12,787 nt of DNA from MGIIa-K1 sp964577145. Its GTDB lineage: Archaea > Thermoplasmatota > Poseidoniia > Poseidoniales > Poseidoniaceae. Location: positions 1-12,787 of the forward strand of contig CAZNXM010000040.1 of NCBI GenBank assembly GCA_964577145.1, read 5' to 3'. The notes beneath the pieces are model-generated. The model did no database searches. It had not been told where the DNA came from and worked only from the letters and a program-made list of their open reading frames with translations. The translations under genes and the position numbers were made by a program. Below, one piece after another: positions 1-6,197 of this stretch (within the stretch, counting starts at the first letter, position 1; every line of letters starts with the position of its first letter).

Positions 1-2
1 AT

Positions 3-149
3 ATCATTTCCACGAAATCGCAAGGGTTCTCTCAAACCCCTCAAGACATTATGGAGAAGTACAATGGGTGTTCAGTCCCCCAGTACACTGCCTACCCATT
101 CGATTTCGAGATTATTCAAAAGTTAGAATTCTGCAGGCGACTGATTTAA
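3..149 (+). CDS. C-terminal fragment of an unidentified protein (5' end outside window)
   Basis: An open frame enters from the left edge and runs 48 codons to a TAA at 147-149. The residues look protein-like: a PQYTAYPFDF stretch followed by a helical, basic end (IIQKLEFCRRLI). The stop lies 24 nt before the next plus-strand start, as expected for neighbouring co-directional genes. I do not recognise the family from so short a tail. An internal ATG at 51 could make a 32-codon mini-ORF instead, but the frame stays open upstream of it. Moderate to low confidence, because a 147-nt open frame can arise by chance. Confidence 0.45.
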   Translation: MISTKSQGFSQTPQDIMEKYNGCSVPQYTAYPFDFEIIQKLEFCRRLI

Positions 150-152
150 GCA
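145..152 (+). promoter_or_regulatory. Putative TATA box for the NTF2-like gene
   Basis: TTTAAGCA matches 7 of 8 positions of the archaeal consensus YTTAWANA. Its centre is about 25 nt before the ATG at 174, the spacing expected for a leaderless archaeal transcript. It overlaps the TAA of the upstream frame. No Shine-Dalgarno motif precedes the ATG, which fits leaderless initiation. Inference from motif and spacing only. Confidence 0.4.
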
Positions 153-173
153 CTAGAAAATATTGGGAAAGTC

Positions 174-521
174 ATGTCAATTATTGCAGCATACAATGAA
201 GCCTGGGAAAACGGAGATGTCGACGCATTAGCTGAGATAATACACGATGAATTTGTCTTTAATCCACACGTCGGTGGGATAACAATGGGCAAATCCGATT
301 TGCTAGGATTTGCTGGCGCTGCAGCCGCAACCTCTGAAGACGATAGAATTCTTTTCGAAAATGACGAAGTTGGTGTTGCCCACTCAGTAGTTCACTTTGC
401 TAATGGTTCAACCTCAGAAGCCGTACTGTCCTTTATGCGATTTAAGCAAGGGAAGATCGTCTCGATGGAAACCGGAGCAACTCCGCTATCTGATGATTAC
501 AAAGTAGTAGGCAGTGATTGA
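174..521 (+). CDS. NTF2/SnoaL-like small protein
   Basis: This 115-residue protein has the layout of a single SnoaL/NTF2-like alpha+beta barrel domain. The N-terminal helix (residues about 2-22, AYNEAWENGDVDALAEII) carries the typical Tyr-x-x-x-Trp plus acidic 'GD' turn. It is followed by a DEFVFNPH segment and C-terminal beta strands (SVVHFANGS, AVLSFMRFKQGKIVSME). The fold is used by ketosteroid isomerases, polyketide cyclases and many small hydrolases or binding proteins, so the substrate cannot be named. There is no signal peptide or TM segment, so it is probably cytosolic. Its 3' end converges with the MazG-like gene across a 122-nt spacer (522-643) in which I see no T-rich terminator. 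Confidence 0.75.
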   Translation: MSIIAAYNEAWENGDVDALAEIIHDEFVFNPHVGGITMGKSDLLGFAGAAAATSEDDRILFENDEVGVAHSVVHFANGSTSEAVLSFMRFKQGKIVSMETGATPLSDDYKVVGSD

Positions 522-643
522 ATCTTCAGCAGCAAGTTCATCCTTAGCAGTTCTATCTCGGCATGAAAACCGTGACCGCTAGGATAATTCCAATCATTAA
601 ATCGTCGCTACCACACTTGGGCAATTTCCGCTCTTCATGTAAA

Positions 644-1015
644 TCACTCATCATTACCAGTGTACTCTGTGACACGGATTCCAAGTCTTCCTGCTCTTGC
701 AGGTCGCTGCATGATGCGTTCATACTTCTTCTCAAAGGCTGCTTTCAGATCTACTTCCATAGCAAGAGAATGCCCCATTAGGAGAATGAGGACATCAGCC
801 ATCTCTTCAGCACATTCCTCAATCGGTTTATTTTTGGTTATGGCAGCAGCAAGTTCACCTAATTCTTCAACGGTCAGAGCAATGCGATATCCCATGTCAT
901 GACCGTTATTTCCAGCGAAATCATGCTTGTGATGGAAGGCCGCAACCTTACGCATCATCTGATGCCATTCGCCATCATTATCGCTTTCCATCCAGTCATC
1001 TACACTTAGACCCAT
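644..1015 (-). CDS. MazG-like nucleotide pyrophosphohydrolase
   Basis: A 123-residue all-alpha NTP pyrophosphatase of the MazG/dUTPase-like superfamily. The metal-binding signature is visible: EELGE at residues 50-54 in one helix, and E71-x-x-D74 (EEMADVLI) in the next. The distal KKYERIMQRP segment resembles the Lys/Arg-rich end of the MazG fold. Such enzymes hydrolyse (d)NTPs to NMP and pyrophosphate using Mg2+ and often clear non-canonical or damaged nucleotides. The exact substrate cannot be read from sequence. The length fits a single-domain MazG-like protein rather than the duplicated E. coli MazG. It is the last gene of the eS1-MTAP/MTIP-MazG unit, 24 nt after the upstream stop. Confidence 0.85.
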   Translation of the reverse strand: MGLSVDDWMESDNDGEWHQMMRKVAAFHHKHDFAGNNGHDMGYRIALTVEELGELAAAITKNKPIEECAEEMADVLILLMGHSLAMEVDLKAAFEKKYERIMQRPARAGRLGIRVTEYTGNDE

Positions 1016-1039
1016 GGTGGTGGGTTAAGGCGACGAGGA

Positions 1040-1783
1040 TTAGTCATTACTGAGGGCCTTGATGCACTCAATAACCGGTCCTAGGCGCTCAGCCGCCGTT
1101 GCTGATACCTCTTCATGGTCCAAGGCAATAGTAGAACCTTCGGGGTTCCTACCAGCAGCCCAATTGCTCGCAACCAGTATCGCAGCATATGGAATCTTCA
1201 ACTCAGTAGCGAGTTTGCATTCTCGCGCCATAGTCATTCCAACAACCTCTCCACCTAAGGTGGCTATGGCGTTGATTTCTGCTGCAGTTTCGAATTGTGG
1301 TCCCTCGGTGAACCAATATGTCCTCTCCAGTCCAAGACCGGGTTGGAGTTCTCCGAGAACCTCTGCCAATTTTGCATTGACATCAGCATCGAATGGTGCA
1401 GTCATCGAAGTGAATTGTGCTCTTGTGTGGTGGTATGTAACTGCCCGGCCGCTAAAATCGATGTATTGAGTTGCATATCCAACCGAACCAGGAGGGAAGT
1501 CTTCAGGAATTGTTCCAACGCTGCAAATAGCTACTATTGCATCGACACCTGCGCAAGCAAGGGCCTTCATGTTGGCGCGATGTTTGATCTTATGAGGAGG
1601 GGTTGGCTCCTCGCCATGGTGTCTTTGGATGAAGAATAACTCCGAACCGTTTTCTAAGGTCACACAAGTCATTGGGACATCGCCATGTGCAGTATCCGCA
1701 ACAACATCGTCAACTCTTGTAGTATCGAGGTCATCGACGGCGAGGCCAACCATAGCCGTGCCGCCAATTAATCCTAGACGCAT
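1040..1783 (-). CDS. S-methyl-5'-thioadenosine/thioinosine phosphorylase family protein
   Basis: A 247-residue purine nucleoside phosphorylase of the trimeric PNP/MTAP class, cleaving a nucleoside with phosphate to a free base and (methylthio)ribose-1-phosphate. Visible motifs: phosphate-binding GLIGGTA near the N terminus; RHHG...PPHKIKHRAN at 54-71, matching the HG...P..VNYRAN segment; EGPQFET at 160-166; and VGMTMARE at 181-188, matching the ribose/substrate MT..PE motif. The base-recognition loop at 205-211 reads ASNWAAG, with Asn where adenine-specific MTAPs have an Asp-x-Asp (TDYD) signature. Family knowledge links Asn there to 6-oxopurine preference, so methylthioinosine is a plausible substrate (inference). 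It lies 11 nt downstream of eS1 and is probably cotranscribed. Role: salvage of the SAM/polyamine by-product MTA or its deaminated form. Confidence 0.87.
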   Translation of the reverse strand: MRLGLIGGTAMVGLAVDDLDTTRVDDVVADTAHGDVPMTCVTLENGSELFFIQRHHGEEPTPPHKIKHRANMKALACAGVDAIVAICSVGTIPEDFPPGSVGYATQYIDFSGRAVTYHHTRAQFTSMTAPFDADVNAKLAEVLGELQPGLGLERTYWFTEGPQFETAAEINAIATLGGEVVGMTMARECKLATELKIPYAAILVASNWAAGRNPEGSTIALDHEEVSATAAERLGPVIECIKALSND

Positions 1784-1794
1784 ACTTGGTCAAC

Positions 1795-2877
1795 TCACTC
1801 GAGCAAACGAGCGACTATGTCTGCCTTGGTACCGGATGTTGCTACACCGGCTGCCTTGGCTCTCTCAACCAGCTCGTCCTTCTTCAACTTCATGAGGCTA
1901 GCCTCGGACTCTCCGGACTCNNNNNNNNNNNNNNNNNNNNNNNNNNNNNNNNNNNNNNNNNNNNNNNNNNNNNNNNNNNNNNNNNNNNNNNNNNNNNNNN
2001 NNNNNNNNNNNNNNNNNNNNGCAGGTGCTTCTTCAGCAGGTGCTTCCTCTGCAGCCTCTTCGGCTGCTGGAGCAGGTACATCGGCCTTCTCAGAAATGGA
2101 CTCCATGGCTTCAGCTGCTGCGAGAAGGTCGCCCTCTCCCTCAACTGCTTCTTCCTCTTCGCCTCCAGCCTCAGCAAGTGCTGCTGCCTTCTTTGCATTT
2201 ATTTCAGCCTCAGTACGGGCTTCCTCTTGATGGATTTCATCAAGTGTTGGGCCTTTCTCAGTAATTACACCGGTCTGCAAGAGTTGGCTCTTGCGGATTA
2301 CAACGGAACGACAAGGGTAAATCGCCTTGACAGCAGTACCGATGCTAGACTCAAGTTCGCCACCGAGAATGGCTTCTTGAAGTTTGGAATAGGTACTCTT
2401 GGATGCAAAGGACAGAATGAGTTCCTTCGACTTTGCACGCATTGCCTGCTTTACACTGGTCTGAATGCGACGCTCGGTAATCATTAGCGGCTTTAGACGG
2501 ACGAGATATCCATCAGTGGTTACGACATCAACAACATCGTCGACCTTGCCACGGTAACGGCGAACTTGACGACGGGTGTGATCGGACTGATGAGAATGTC
2601 CAACGAATGTAGTCAATGCATCTTGGCCAACGACATCTGTTACACGGAAACGAAGTAGTACGTGCATCTTGGTGAAGTCACCATTGAATTCTTGCTGAGT
2701 CATTTCATAGACTCTTCCCATTAGGTGCTCTTCGGTTTCACCGATTGTCTCTCCGATGCGCTTGAAGTTCCATGGGTGTCGAGGTGCACGGATGGTGAAC
2801 CATCGCTTGCCTTTCCACTTATCTCGCTGCTTACGTGCTGCTACACGTGCTCTTGCACTCAACTTCTTTGCTGCCAT
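1795..2877 (-). CDS. rps3ae: Ribosomal protein eS1 (S3Ae) with acidic tail and C-terminal SAP-like domain; interrupted by gap
   Basis: Residues 1 to about 207 are a complete archaeal/eukaryotic eS1 (S3Ae), a small-subunit protein near the mRNA exit region. Diagnostic segments are the basic N terminus with KWKGKRWFTIRAP, GRVYEMTQQEFNGD, the GH...D..RRQVRR run, and GKVDDVVDVVTTDGYLVRLKP. Ordinary archaeal homologues end soon after this point. Here the protein continues with a Lys/Glu/Ala helix, an acidic Ala/Glu/Pro tail with EEAPA repeats (about 215-285), 34 undefined codons from the assembly gap, and a final 41 residues. Those include LKKDELVERAKAAG...GTKADIVARLL, a good match to the SAP helix-extended loop-helix motif. 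The frame is continuous across the gap at its nominal size, but that size is probably a placeholder. Fusion is therefore likely but unproven. Confidence 0.9.
   Translation of the reverse strand: MAAKKLSARARVAARKQRDKWKGKRWFTIRAPRHPWNFKRIGETIGETEEHLMGRVYEMTQQEFNGDFTKMHVLLRFRVTDVVGQDALTTFVGHSHQSDHTRRQVRRYRGKVDDVVDVVTTDGYLVRLKPLMITERRIQTSVKQAMRAKSKELILSFASKSTYSKLQEAILGGELESSIGTAVKAIYPCRSVVIRKSQLLQTGVITEKGPTLDEIHQEEARTEAEINAKKAAALAEAGGEEEEAVEGEGDLLAAAEAMESISEKADVPAPAAEEAAEEAPAEEAPXXXXXXXXXXXXXXXXXXXXXXXXXXXXXXXXXXESGESEASLMKLKKDELVERAKAAGVATSGTKADIVARLLE
1921..2020. other. Assembly gap (100 N) inside the eS1 tail
   Basis: Exactly 100 undetermined bases. A run of exactly 100 N is conventionally used for a scaffold gap of unknown length, so the true distance and reading frame are unknown. 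The gap abuts the tandem repeat at 2021-2050 that encodes the EEAPA tail, a plausible cause of assembly failure. It could hide more tail repeats, or in principle a stop and a new start. Confidence 0.95.
2021..2050 (-). repeat. 15-nt tandem repeat encoding EEAPA units
   Basis: Two adjacent 15-nt units, beginning gcaggtgcttc at 2021 and again at 2036, differ only near their ends. They encode the EEAPA repeats of the eS1 acidic tail on the minus strand. The repeat runs directly into the N gap, so the copy number in the genome may be higher. Variable low-complexity tails of this type can change length by slippage without affecting the folded core. Confidence 0.7.
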
Positions 2878-2990
2878 TCAAATCAACTCTCGGTGTTGCG
2901 GGGGCTACCCCACTAGCAGGTGGGCGACCAACCCCCCCTATTTGAAAGCACATGATGAGAACACTCACCACCCCTACGGGGTGTTTGGCC
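2878..2990 (-). promoter_or_regulatory. eS1 upstream region with a GC-rich foldable leader and no clear consensus TATA box
   Basis: This 113-nt spacer separates the PdxS stop from the eS1 start and should hold the promoter of the eS1 unit. The best TATA-like stretch on the minus strand is TTTCAAATA (around 2940-2948), a poor match to consensus. Closer to the gene, CCCAC (2909-2913) pairs with GTGGG (2920-2924). It is enclosed by a G5 run at 2900-2904 and a C7 run at 2932-2938, so a nested stem-loop could form in the leader. A separate 6-bp hairpin lies at 2969-2983. Whether these structures are within the transcript depends on the start site, which I cannot fix. Confidence 0.35.
2969..2983. 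other. Hairpin CACCCC-TAC-GGGGTG downstream of PdxS
   Basis: A perfect 6-bp inverted repeat with a 3-nt loop, 8 nt after the PdxS stop codon. It is not followed by a T-run on the minus strand, so it is a poor match to an intrinsic terminator. It could be a protein-binding palindrome or a 3'-end structure for the PdxS message. It shares CACCC...GGGTG half-sites with the hairpin at 11875-11894. Confidence 0.45.
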
Positions 2991-3986
2991 TCATGAGCCA
3001 CGCTGGTCATATCTGACTTCGAGAGTTTCTAATTCTTCGCCACGCATTGGAGCACCAGCCATCATACCCATTGCTTCTGCAACTTTGTCAGCATCATCGA
3101 AGTGAGCTGTAGCCATTACAATTGCATCTGCCATCGTTTCAGGGTCCTCTGACTTGAAGATTCCAGAGCCGACGAAAATCCCGTCAACTCCCATTTGCAT
3201 CATCAATGATGCATCGGCTGGTGTTGCGATTCCACCAGCGCAAAATGTGACTACTGGTAGCCTACCCATCGATGCTACTTCTACAAGAATTTCCTTTATC
3301 TGACCATGCATCTCGTCATCGATTGCCCCAAATGGAGTAATGGGTGAGGTTCCTGGGAGTTCGCTCTTATTCGAGAGAACTCGGTAACGGTCCATGATGT
3401 GATTAGCAGCAATATCTAAGCCAGCGTCATCTAGAGTCTGAACTTGACGAATCTCTTGGTCGATTAGGCGAGCATGAGTGACCGCTGCAACGACATTGCC
3501 GGTTCCTGCCTCACCTTTGGTACGAATCATTGCAGCACCTTCGTAAATGCGGCGGACAGCCTCACCAAGGCCAGTTGCGCCACAGACGAAGGGAATATCG
3601 TGAGCGTTTTTATTGATGTGAAAATATGGGTCGGCTGGAGTTAGGACTTCAGACTCATCGACCATGTCCACACCTAATGCTTGCAGTACTTGGCTCTCAG
3701 CCTCATGTCCAATTCGACTCTTTGCCATAACGGGAATAGTTGTACACTCGATAATTCCCTTAATCATATCAGGGTGGGAGGTTCGTGCAACCCCTCCCAT
3801 TTTGCGAATATCTGCAGGTACTCTCTCTAAGGCCATGACAGAAACCGCTCCTGCAGCTTCAGCGATTGATGCTTGGTCTGGTGTGACCACATCCATGATG
3901 ACACCACCTTGCTGCATTCGAGCAAAACCTCGCTTGATTAGGTCGGAACCATGGCGAAGAGATGTGAATTGAAGTTCTGGATTCAT
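2991..3986 (-). CDS. pdxS: Pyridoxal 5'-phosphate synthase lyase subunit PdxS
   Basis: A 331-residue (beta/alpha)8-barrel PdxS, which makes PLP from ribose-5-phosphate, glyceraldehyde-3-phosphate and ammonia supplied by the glutaminase PdxT. Key residues are present: D32 in GVIMDVV; K89 in IPVMAKSRIGH, the Schiff-base Lys of the first steps; and K157 in MIRTKGEAGTGN, the second catalytic Lys. The phosphate-binding FCAGGIATPADA and GIFVGSGIF loops are also present. An extra segment after the K157 region (VLSNKSELPGTSPITPFGAIDDE area) accounts for its length above the roughly 290 residues of bacterial PdxS and resembles the insertion known in methanogen PdxS. The frame is open 56 codons upstream, but those residues overlap the ferredoxin gene and are unlike PdxS. 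The ATG at 3986 begins MNPELQFTSLRHGSDLIKRG, the normal N terminus. No pdxT lies in the window. Confidence 0.97.
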   Translation of the reverse strand: MNPELQFTSLRHGSDLIKRGFARMQQGGVIMDVVTPDQASIAEAAGAVSVMALERVPADIRKMGGVARTSHPDMIKGIIECTTIPVMAKSRIGHEAESQVLQALGVDMVDESEVLTPADPYFHINKNAHDIPFVCGATGLGEAVRRIYEGAAMIRTKGEAGTGNVVAAVTHARLIDQEIRQVQTLDDAGLDIAANHIMDRYRVLSNKSELPGTSPITPFGAIDDEMHGQIKEILVEVASMGRLPVVTFCAGGIATPADASLMMQMGVDGIFVGSGIFKSEDPETMADAIVMATAHFDDADKVAEAMGMMAGAPMRGEELETLEVRYDQRGS

Positions 3987-4044
3987 CGTAATCACTTCGA
4001 GCGGGTAGTCTCCCCCACATGAGATTAGTGGAGAAATGATGTCC

Positions 4045-4320
4045 TTAGTCAGCAAGAACTGGGGAATCACCAGTTGCAATTTCAGCATCGACAGACTCAT
4101 CTTCGTTACGCTGAAGCCAATGTTCTTCCCCGTCGGGCATATCGGTGTCAGCAAAAATTGCGTCTACAGGACACTCGGGTACACAAGCACCGCAATCGAT
4201 ACACTCATCAGGGTCAATGACCAGATAAGTTTCCGCTTCTTTGAAGGCTTCAACTGGGCAAACAGCTACGCATTCCTGGTACTTGTGATCAACGCAGGCG
4301 GTGGTGACAACATGGGTCAT
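4045..4320 (-). CDS. Seven-iron ferredoxin ([3Fe-4S][4Fe-4S])
   Basis: A 91-residue soluble electron carrier. The cysteine pattern is C9-x7-C17-x3-C21-P followed by C40-x2-C43-x2-C46-x3-C50-P. This matches 7Fe ferredoxins of the Azotobacter FdI/Thermus/actinobacterial FdxA type: C9, C17 and C50 would bind the [3Fe-4S] cluster, and C21, C40, C43 and C46 the [4Fe-4S] cluster. The segment after about residue 60 is acidic and ends a short C-terminal extension. The N-terminal zinc-binding extension of Sulfolobus/Thermoplasma ferredoxins is absent. A GGAG motif (4329-4332, complement) sits 8 nt before the ATG, and a weak TATAT-containing stretch lies near 4356-4360. PdxS follows after 58 nt without an obvious TATA box, so the two may be cotranscribed. 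Partner enzymes (2-oxoacid oxidoreductases in most archaea) are not in the window. Confidence 0.93.
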   Translation of the reverse strand: MTHVVTTACVDHKYQECVAVCPVEAFKEAETYLVIDPDECIDCGACVPECPVDAIFADTDMPDGEEHWLQRNEDESVDAEIATGDSPVLAD

Positions 4321-4368
4321 GTGGATATCTCCATAGGTGCGACAAGGGGCGTGGGATATAGGGATTCC

Positions 4369-4839
4369 TCACTCGCCTTTTGCAGATTCAGGCAAGCCAA
4401 GACGTTCGGAGTCATCCCTTGCTTTTGCTAATGTCTCTATTGCAATATCGTGCGCATTATCACCAGGATATACTTGCAATTTGGTTCGACCCTTGATTGT
4501 CGGACGCTCACCTGGAGTGGTCAGAGAGACTTTACCGGCGAGTAGGTCGAGCAGGTCAAGTCGAATGTGAATGACATTATCCTCATCCATACGGGAATCT
4601 AATTCGTTCTCAATTTGACTCAGAACTTCGGAACCAAGCCTAGATAACGATCGTGTGGCCGGGCCTTTCCTCTCCAATGAGGCAGTCACCAAATGTACTG
4701 CTGAACCGTGAAAGGAAGTTGTCTCTTCGATGGATACAGCCTCTGAATCGCCAACTAACCAAGCTAGGGCATCCGCTACTACAACCTCGTCTTCAAGACC
4801 GCTCGCGGTCGAATACCAAGAGATATGATGGACTCCCAT
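4369..4839 (-). CDS. COG1325-type RNA-binding / predicted exosome-associated protein
   Basis: A 156-residue protein resembling the archaeal PF01877/COG1325 family, annotated as RNA-binding or predicted exosome subunit. Characteristic features are the N-terminal VHHISWYS strand; the IEETTSFHGSAVHLVTASL region, like the EE.TEGHYGNPI segment of the family; an ENELDSRMDEDNVIHIRLD stretch, where the family has LD.R.DE....RLDKQ; and a final KLQVYP strand. The biochemical role is not firmly established in the family. Association with RNA processing comes from genomic linkage and fold prediction. The frame allows a TTG one codon earlier (4842), but the ATG at 4839 is preferred. It lies 36 nt after the 78-residue helical gene and is probably cotranscribed with it. 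Confidence 0.75.
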   Translation of the reverse strand: MGVHHISWYSTASGLEDEVVVADALAWLVGDSEAVSIEETTSFHGSAVHLVTASLERKGPATRSLSRLGSEVLSQIENELDSRMDEDNVIHIRLDLLDLLAGKVSLTTPGERPTIKGRTKLQVYPGDNAHDIAIETLAKARDDSERLGLPESAKGE

Positions 4840-4875
4840 CAATTTGTCTGCGGTGGCGGAAGGTGATGAGCCTTG

Positions 4876-5112
4876 TCAGTCAAGCGGGTGGTCTACACCT
4901 ACTTCTCCAAGTGTCCAGCGAAGGGTTTTGACTACACCGTCAAGGGCCTTATGGTGACGTGCTGCTTCCTTCATCCCTTCACGGTCACCATCATCTCGGC
5001 ACTGTTCAAACCATTTTTTCCATTGAGCACGCCTTCCAATTGCTTTATTCAGCATTTCCTCGATTTCTTCCCACGAACGGTCGTAGGTCCTCTCGGCGGT
5101 TTCATCAGGCAT
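4876..5112 (-). CDS. Small helical protein of unknown function (78 aa)
   Basis: I do not recognise a family. The 78 residues are highly charged and predicted helical: an acidic first helix (WEEIEEMLNKAIGRR), an aromatic/basic segment (WKKWFEQCRDDGDREG), and a longer helix (MKEAARHHKALDGVVKTLRWTLGEVG). It has five Trp-containing or aromatic contact positions and one Cys, with no signal peptide. The frame extends to a TTG at 5175, overlapping the preceding stop, but those residues are low in charge and unlike the rest. The ATG at 5112 has a near-consensus TATA box centred 26 nt upstream, as for a leaderless transcript, so I place the start there. It heads a unit with the COG1325 gene, which makes an RNA-related role possible but unproven. 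Confidence 0.7.
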   Translation of the reverse strand: MPDETAERTYDRSWEEIEEMLNKAIGRRAQWKKWFEQCRDDGDREGMKEAARHHKALDGVVKTLRWTLGEVGVDHPLD

Positions 5113-5133
5113 TGAACCGGTGCGGCTAACATC

Positions 5134-5141
5134 GGTATAAG
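5134..5141 (-). promoter_or_regulatory. TATA box for the 78-aa gene (leaderless start)
   Basis: On the minus strand CTTATACC matches 7 of 8 positions of YTTAWANA. Its centre is about 26 nt before the ATG at 5112, so transcription would begin at or next to the start codon. It sits in the 59-nt spacer after the nucleotidyltransferase gene and marks the likely beginning of a new transcription unit. Confidence 0.55.
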
Positions 5142-5171
5142 AACAAGACGCCGACACGAACAGAAATACAT

Positions 5172-6197
5172 TCAAGGACGACGTTCATCTTGCAAGTCGA
5201 TTTGAATATGAGTATTCTCGCCAATGACACAGTTTTGAATACGTGATTCAATAACTGCAGAAGACCCGATAATCGAAGATTCTGCAACTCCACTAACCTT
5301 AGCATCAGACATCACAACACTATCGACTATTGCTCCTGTGACCGAAGCGCCAGATAGTACTATACTACGTTCTATATGGCCGGATACTGAAGCCCCATCT
5401 TGAATGAATGAACCGTCATCTAGGACCTCACCATCTGGCATAGGGAATGGCAAGTTCTCTCTGCCATTTACCAATGCCATCATTGCACGGTGCAACTCAA
5501 ATGGATGACCAACATCGAACCAGATTCCATTTACTGTCTTAGCATACATGGGCCATCCTCTAGCAAGGACATCTGGGAATAATTGTTTAGAGAAATCATA
5601 TTTTTCGCCGTGAGGTACAAGTTCCATTACCTCTGGTTCAATGATGTATAGCCCGGCATTTACCAAATTCGAAAATGCTTCTTCAGGACTTGGTTTTTCT
5701 TTGAAACGAGAAATATATCCCTCTGACAAACTCGAATCAACATCGCCTTGGTTCTCATTTGAAAGTCCAACTATTCCAAACTCAGTTGGATCTTCTACTT
5801 CCCATAGCGCCATAGTCACTTTTGCTCCGGATTCACGATGTACTCTGAGTAGGTCAGCAATATCGAATGATGCAACAGAATCACCAGAACCAACGACAAA
5901 AGTTTGAGAGAGTTCATCGCCGAGCAATCGCACACTTCCTGCCGTACCCATTGGACTTGCTTCCTGATTTACTCTGCTCTTAACATCCCAGGAAGATACA
6001 TGCGAAATCAATTGGTCGCCTTGATATCCAGTAGTGACAATGATTTCAGATAATCCAGCGGAAACCATTGCATCCTTGACATAATCGATTACTGGTCTGC
6101 CTAGGACGGGAACCATAGGTTTTGGGCGCCCGATAGTAAGAGGCATCAATCGAGTACCACGGCCTCCGGCCATGATTACTCCTAGCAAACAAATCAC
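5172..6197 (-). CDS. Sugar-1-phosphate nucleotidyltransferase with C-terminal left-handed beta-helix
   Basis: A 341-residue NTP-transferase (GlmU/RmlA/GMPP-like) making a nucleotide sugar from NTP and a sugar-1-phosphate. The N-terminal Rossmann-like domain has VIMAGGRGTRLMPLT (8-21) and RPKPMVPV (24-31), plus GTAGSV (84-89), D106 in GSGDSVASFD as the likely metal ligand, FKEKP (165-169), NAGLYII (180-186) and WFDVGHPFEL (226-235). Residues about 262-330 contain hexapeptide-like repeats (GSFIQDGASVSG, ERSIVLSGASVTG, DSVVMSDAKVSG) forming a short LbH domain. The sugar cannot be assigned; mannose- or glucose-1-phosphate is typical, probably feeding surface glycans or N-glycosylation. It starts with GTG in a GTGA overlap with the coiled-coil gene, suggesting translational coupling; a TTG three codons later is an alternative. 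Confidence 0.92.
   Translation of the reverse strand: MICLLGVIMAGGRGTRLMPLTIGRPKPMVPVLGRPVIDYVKDAMVSAGLSEIIVTTGYQGDQLISHVSSWDVKSRVNQEASPMGTAGSVRLLGDELSQTFVVGSGDSVASFDIADLLRVHRESGAKVTMALWEVEDPTEFGIVGLSNENQGDVDSSLSEGYISRFKEKPSPEEAFSNLVNAGLYIIEPEVMELVPHGEKYDFSKQLFPDVLARGWPMYAKTVNGIWFDVGHPFELHRAMMALVNGRENLPFPMPDGEVLDDGSFIQDGASVSGHIERSIVLSGASVTGAIVDSVVMSDAKVSGVAESSIIGSSAVIESRIQNCVIGENTHIQIDLQDERRP

Noticed and set aside
553..781. Short overlapping ORFs on both strands around 553-781
   Set aside because: They run through or antisense to the MazG-like gene and have no family resemblance, RBS or TATA support. The spacer 522-643 seems non-coding.
527..857. 14-nt direct repeat CAGCAGCAAGTTCA at 527-540 and 844-857
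   Set aside because: The second copy encodes the MazG helix and the flanks differ completely. Chance or a trivial remnant is more likely than a functional repeat.
1786..2487. Plus-strand frames running through the N gap opposite eS1
   Set aside because: They are antisense shadows of eS1 and are kept open only by undefined bases and the low-complexity tail.
2952..3017. Possible C/D-box sRNA (ATGATGA at 2952, CTGA at 3014)
   Set aside because: The second half lies in PdxS coding sequence, internal C'/D' boxes are unconvincing, and the terminal stem is absent.
3987..4154. A 56-codon N-terminal extension of PdxS
   Set aside because: The added residues overlap the ferredoxin gene and do not resemble PdxS, whose normal N terminus starts at the ATG at 3986.
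5113..5175. TTG start at 5175 for the small helical gene
   Set aside because: The ATG at 5112 has a correctly spaced TATA box, and the extra 21 residues differ in character from the rest. The overlap with the preceding stop alone is weak evidence.
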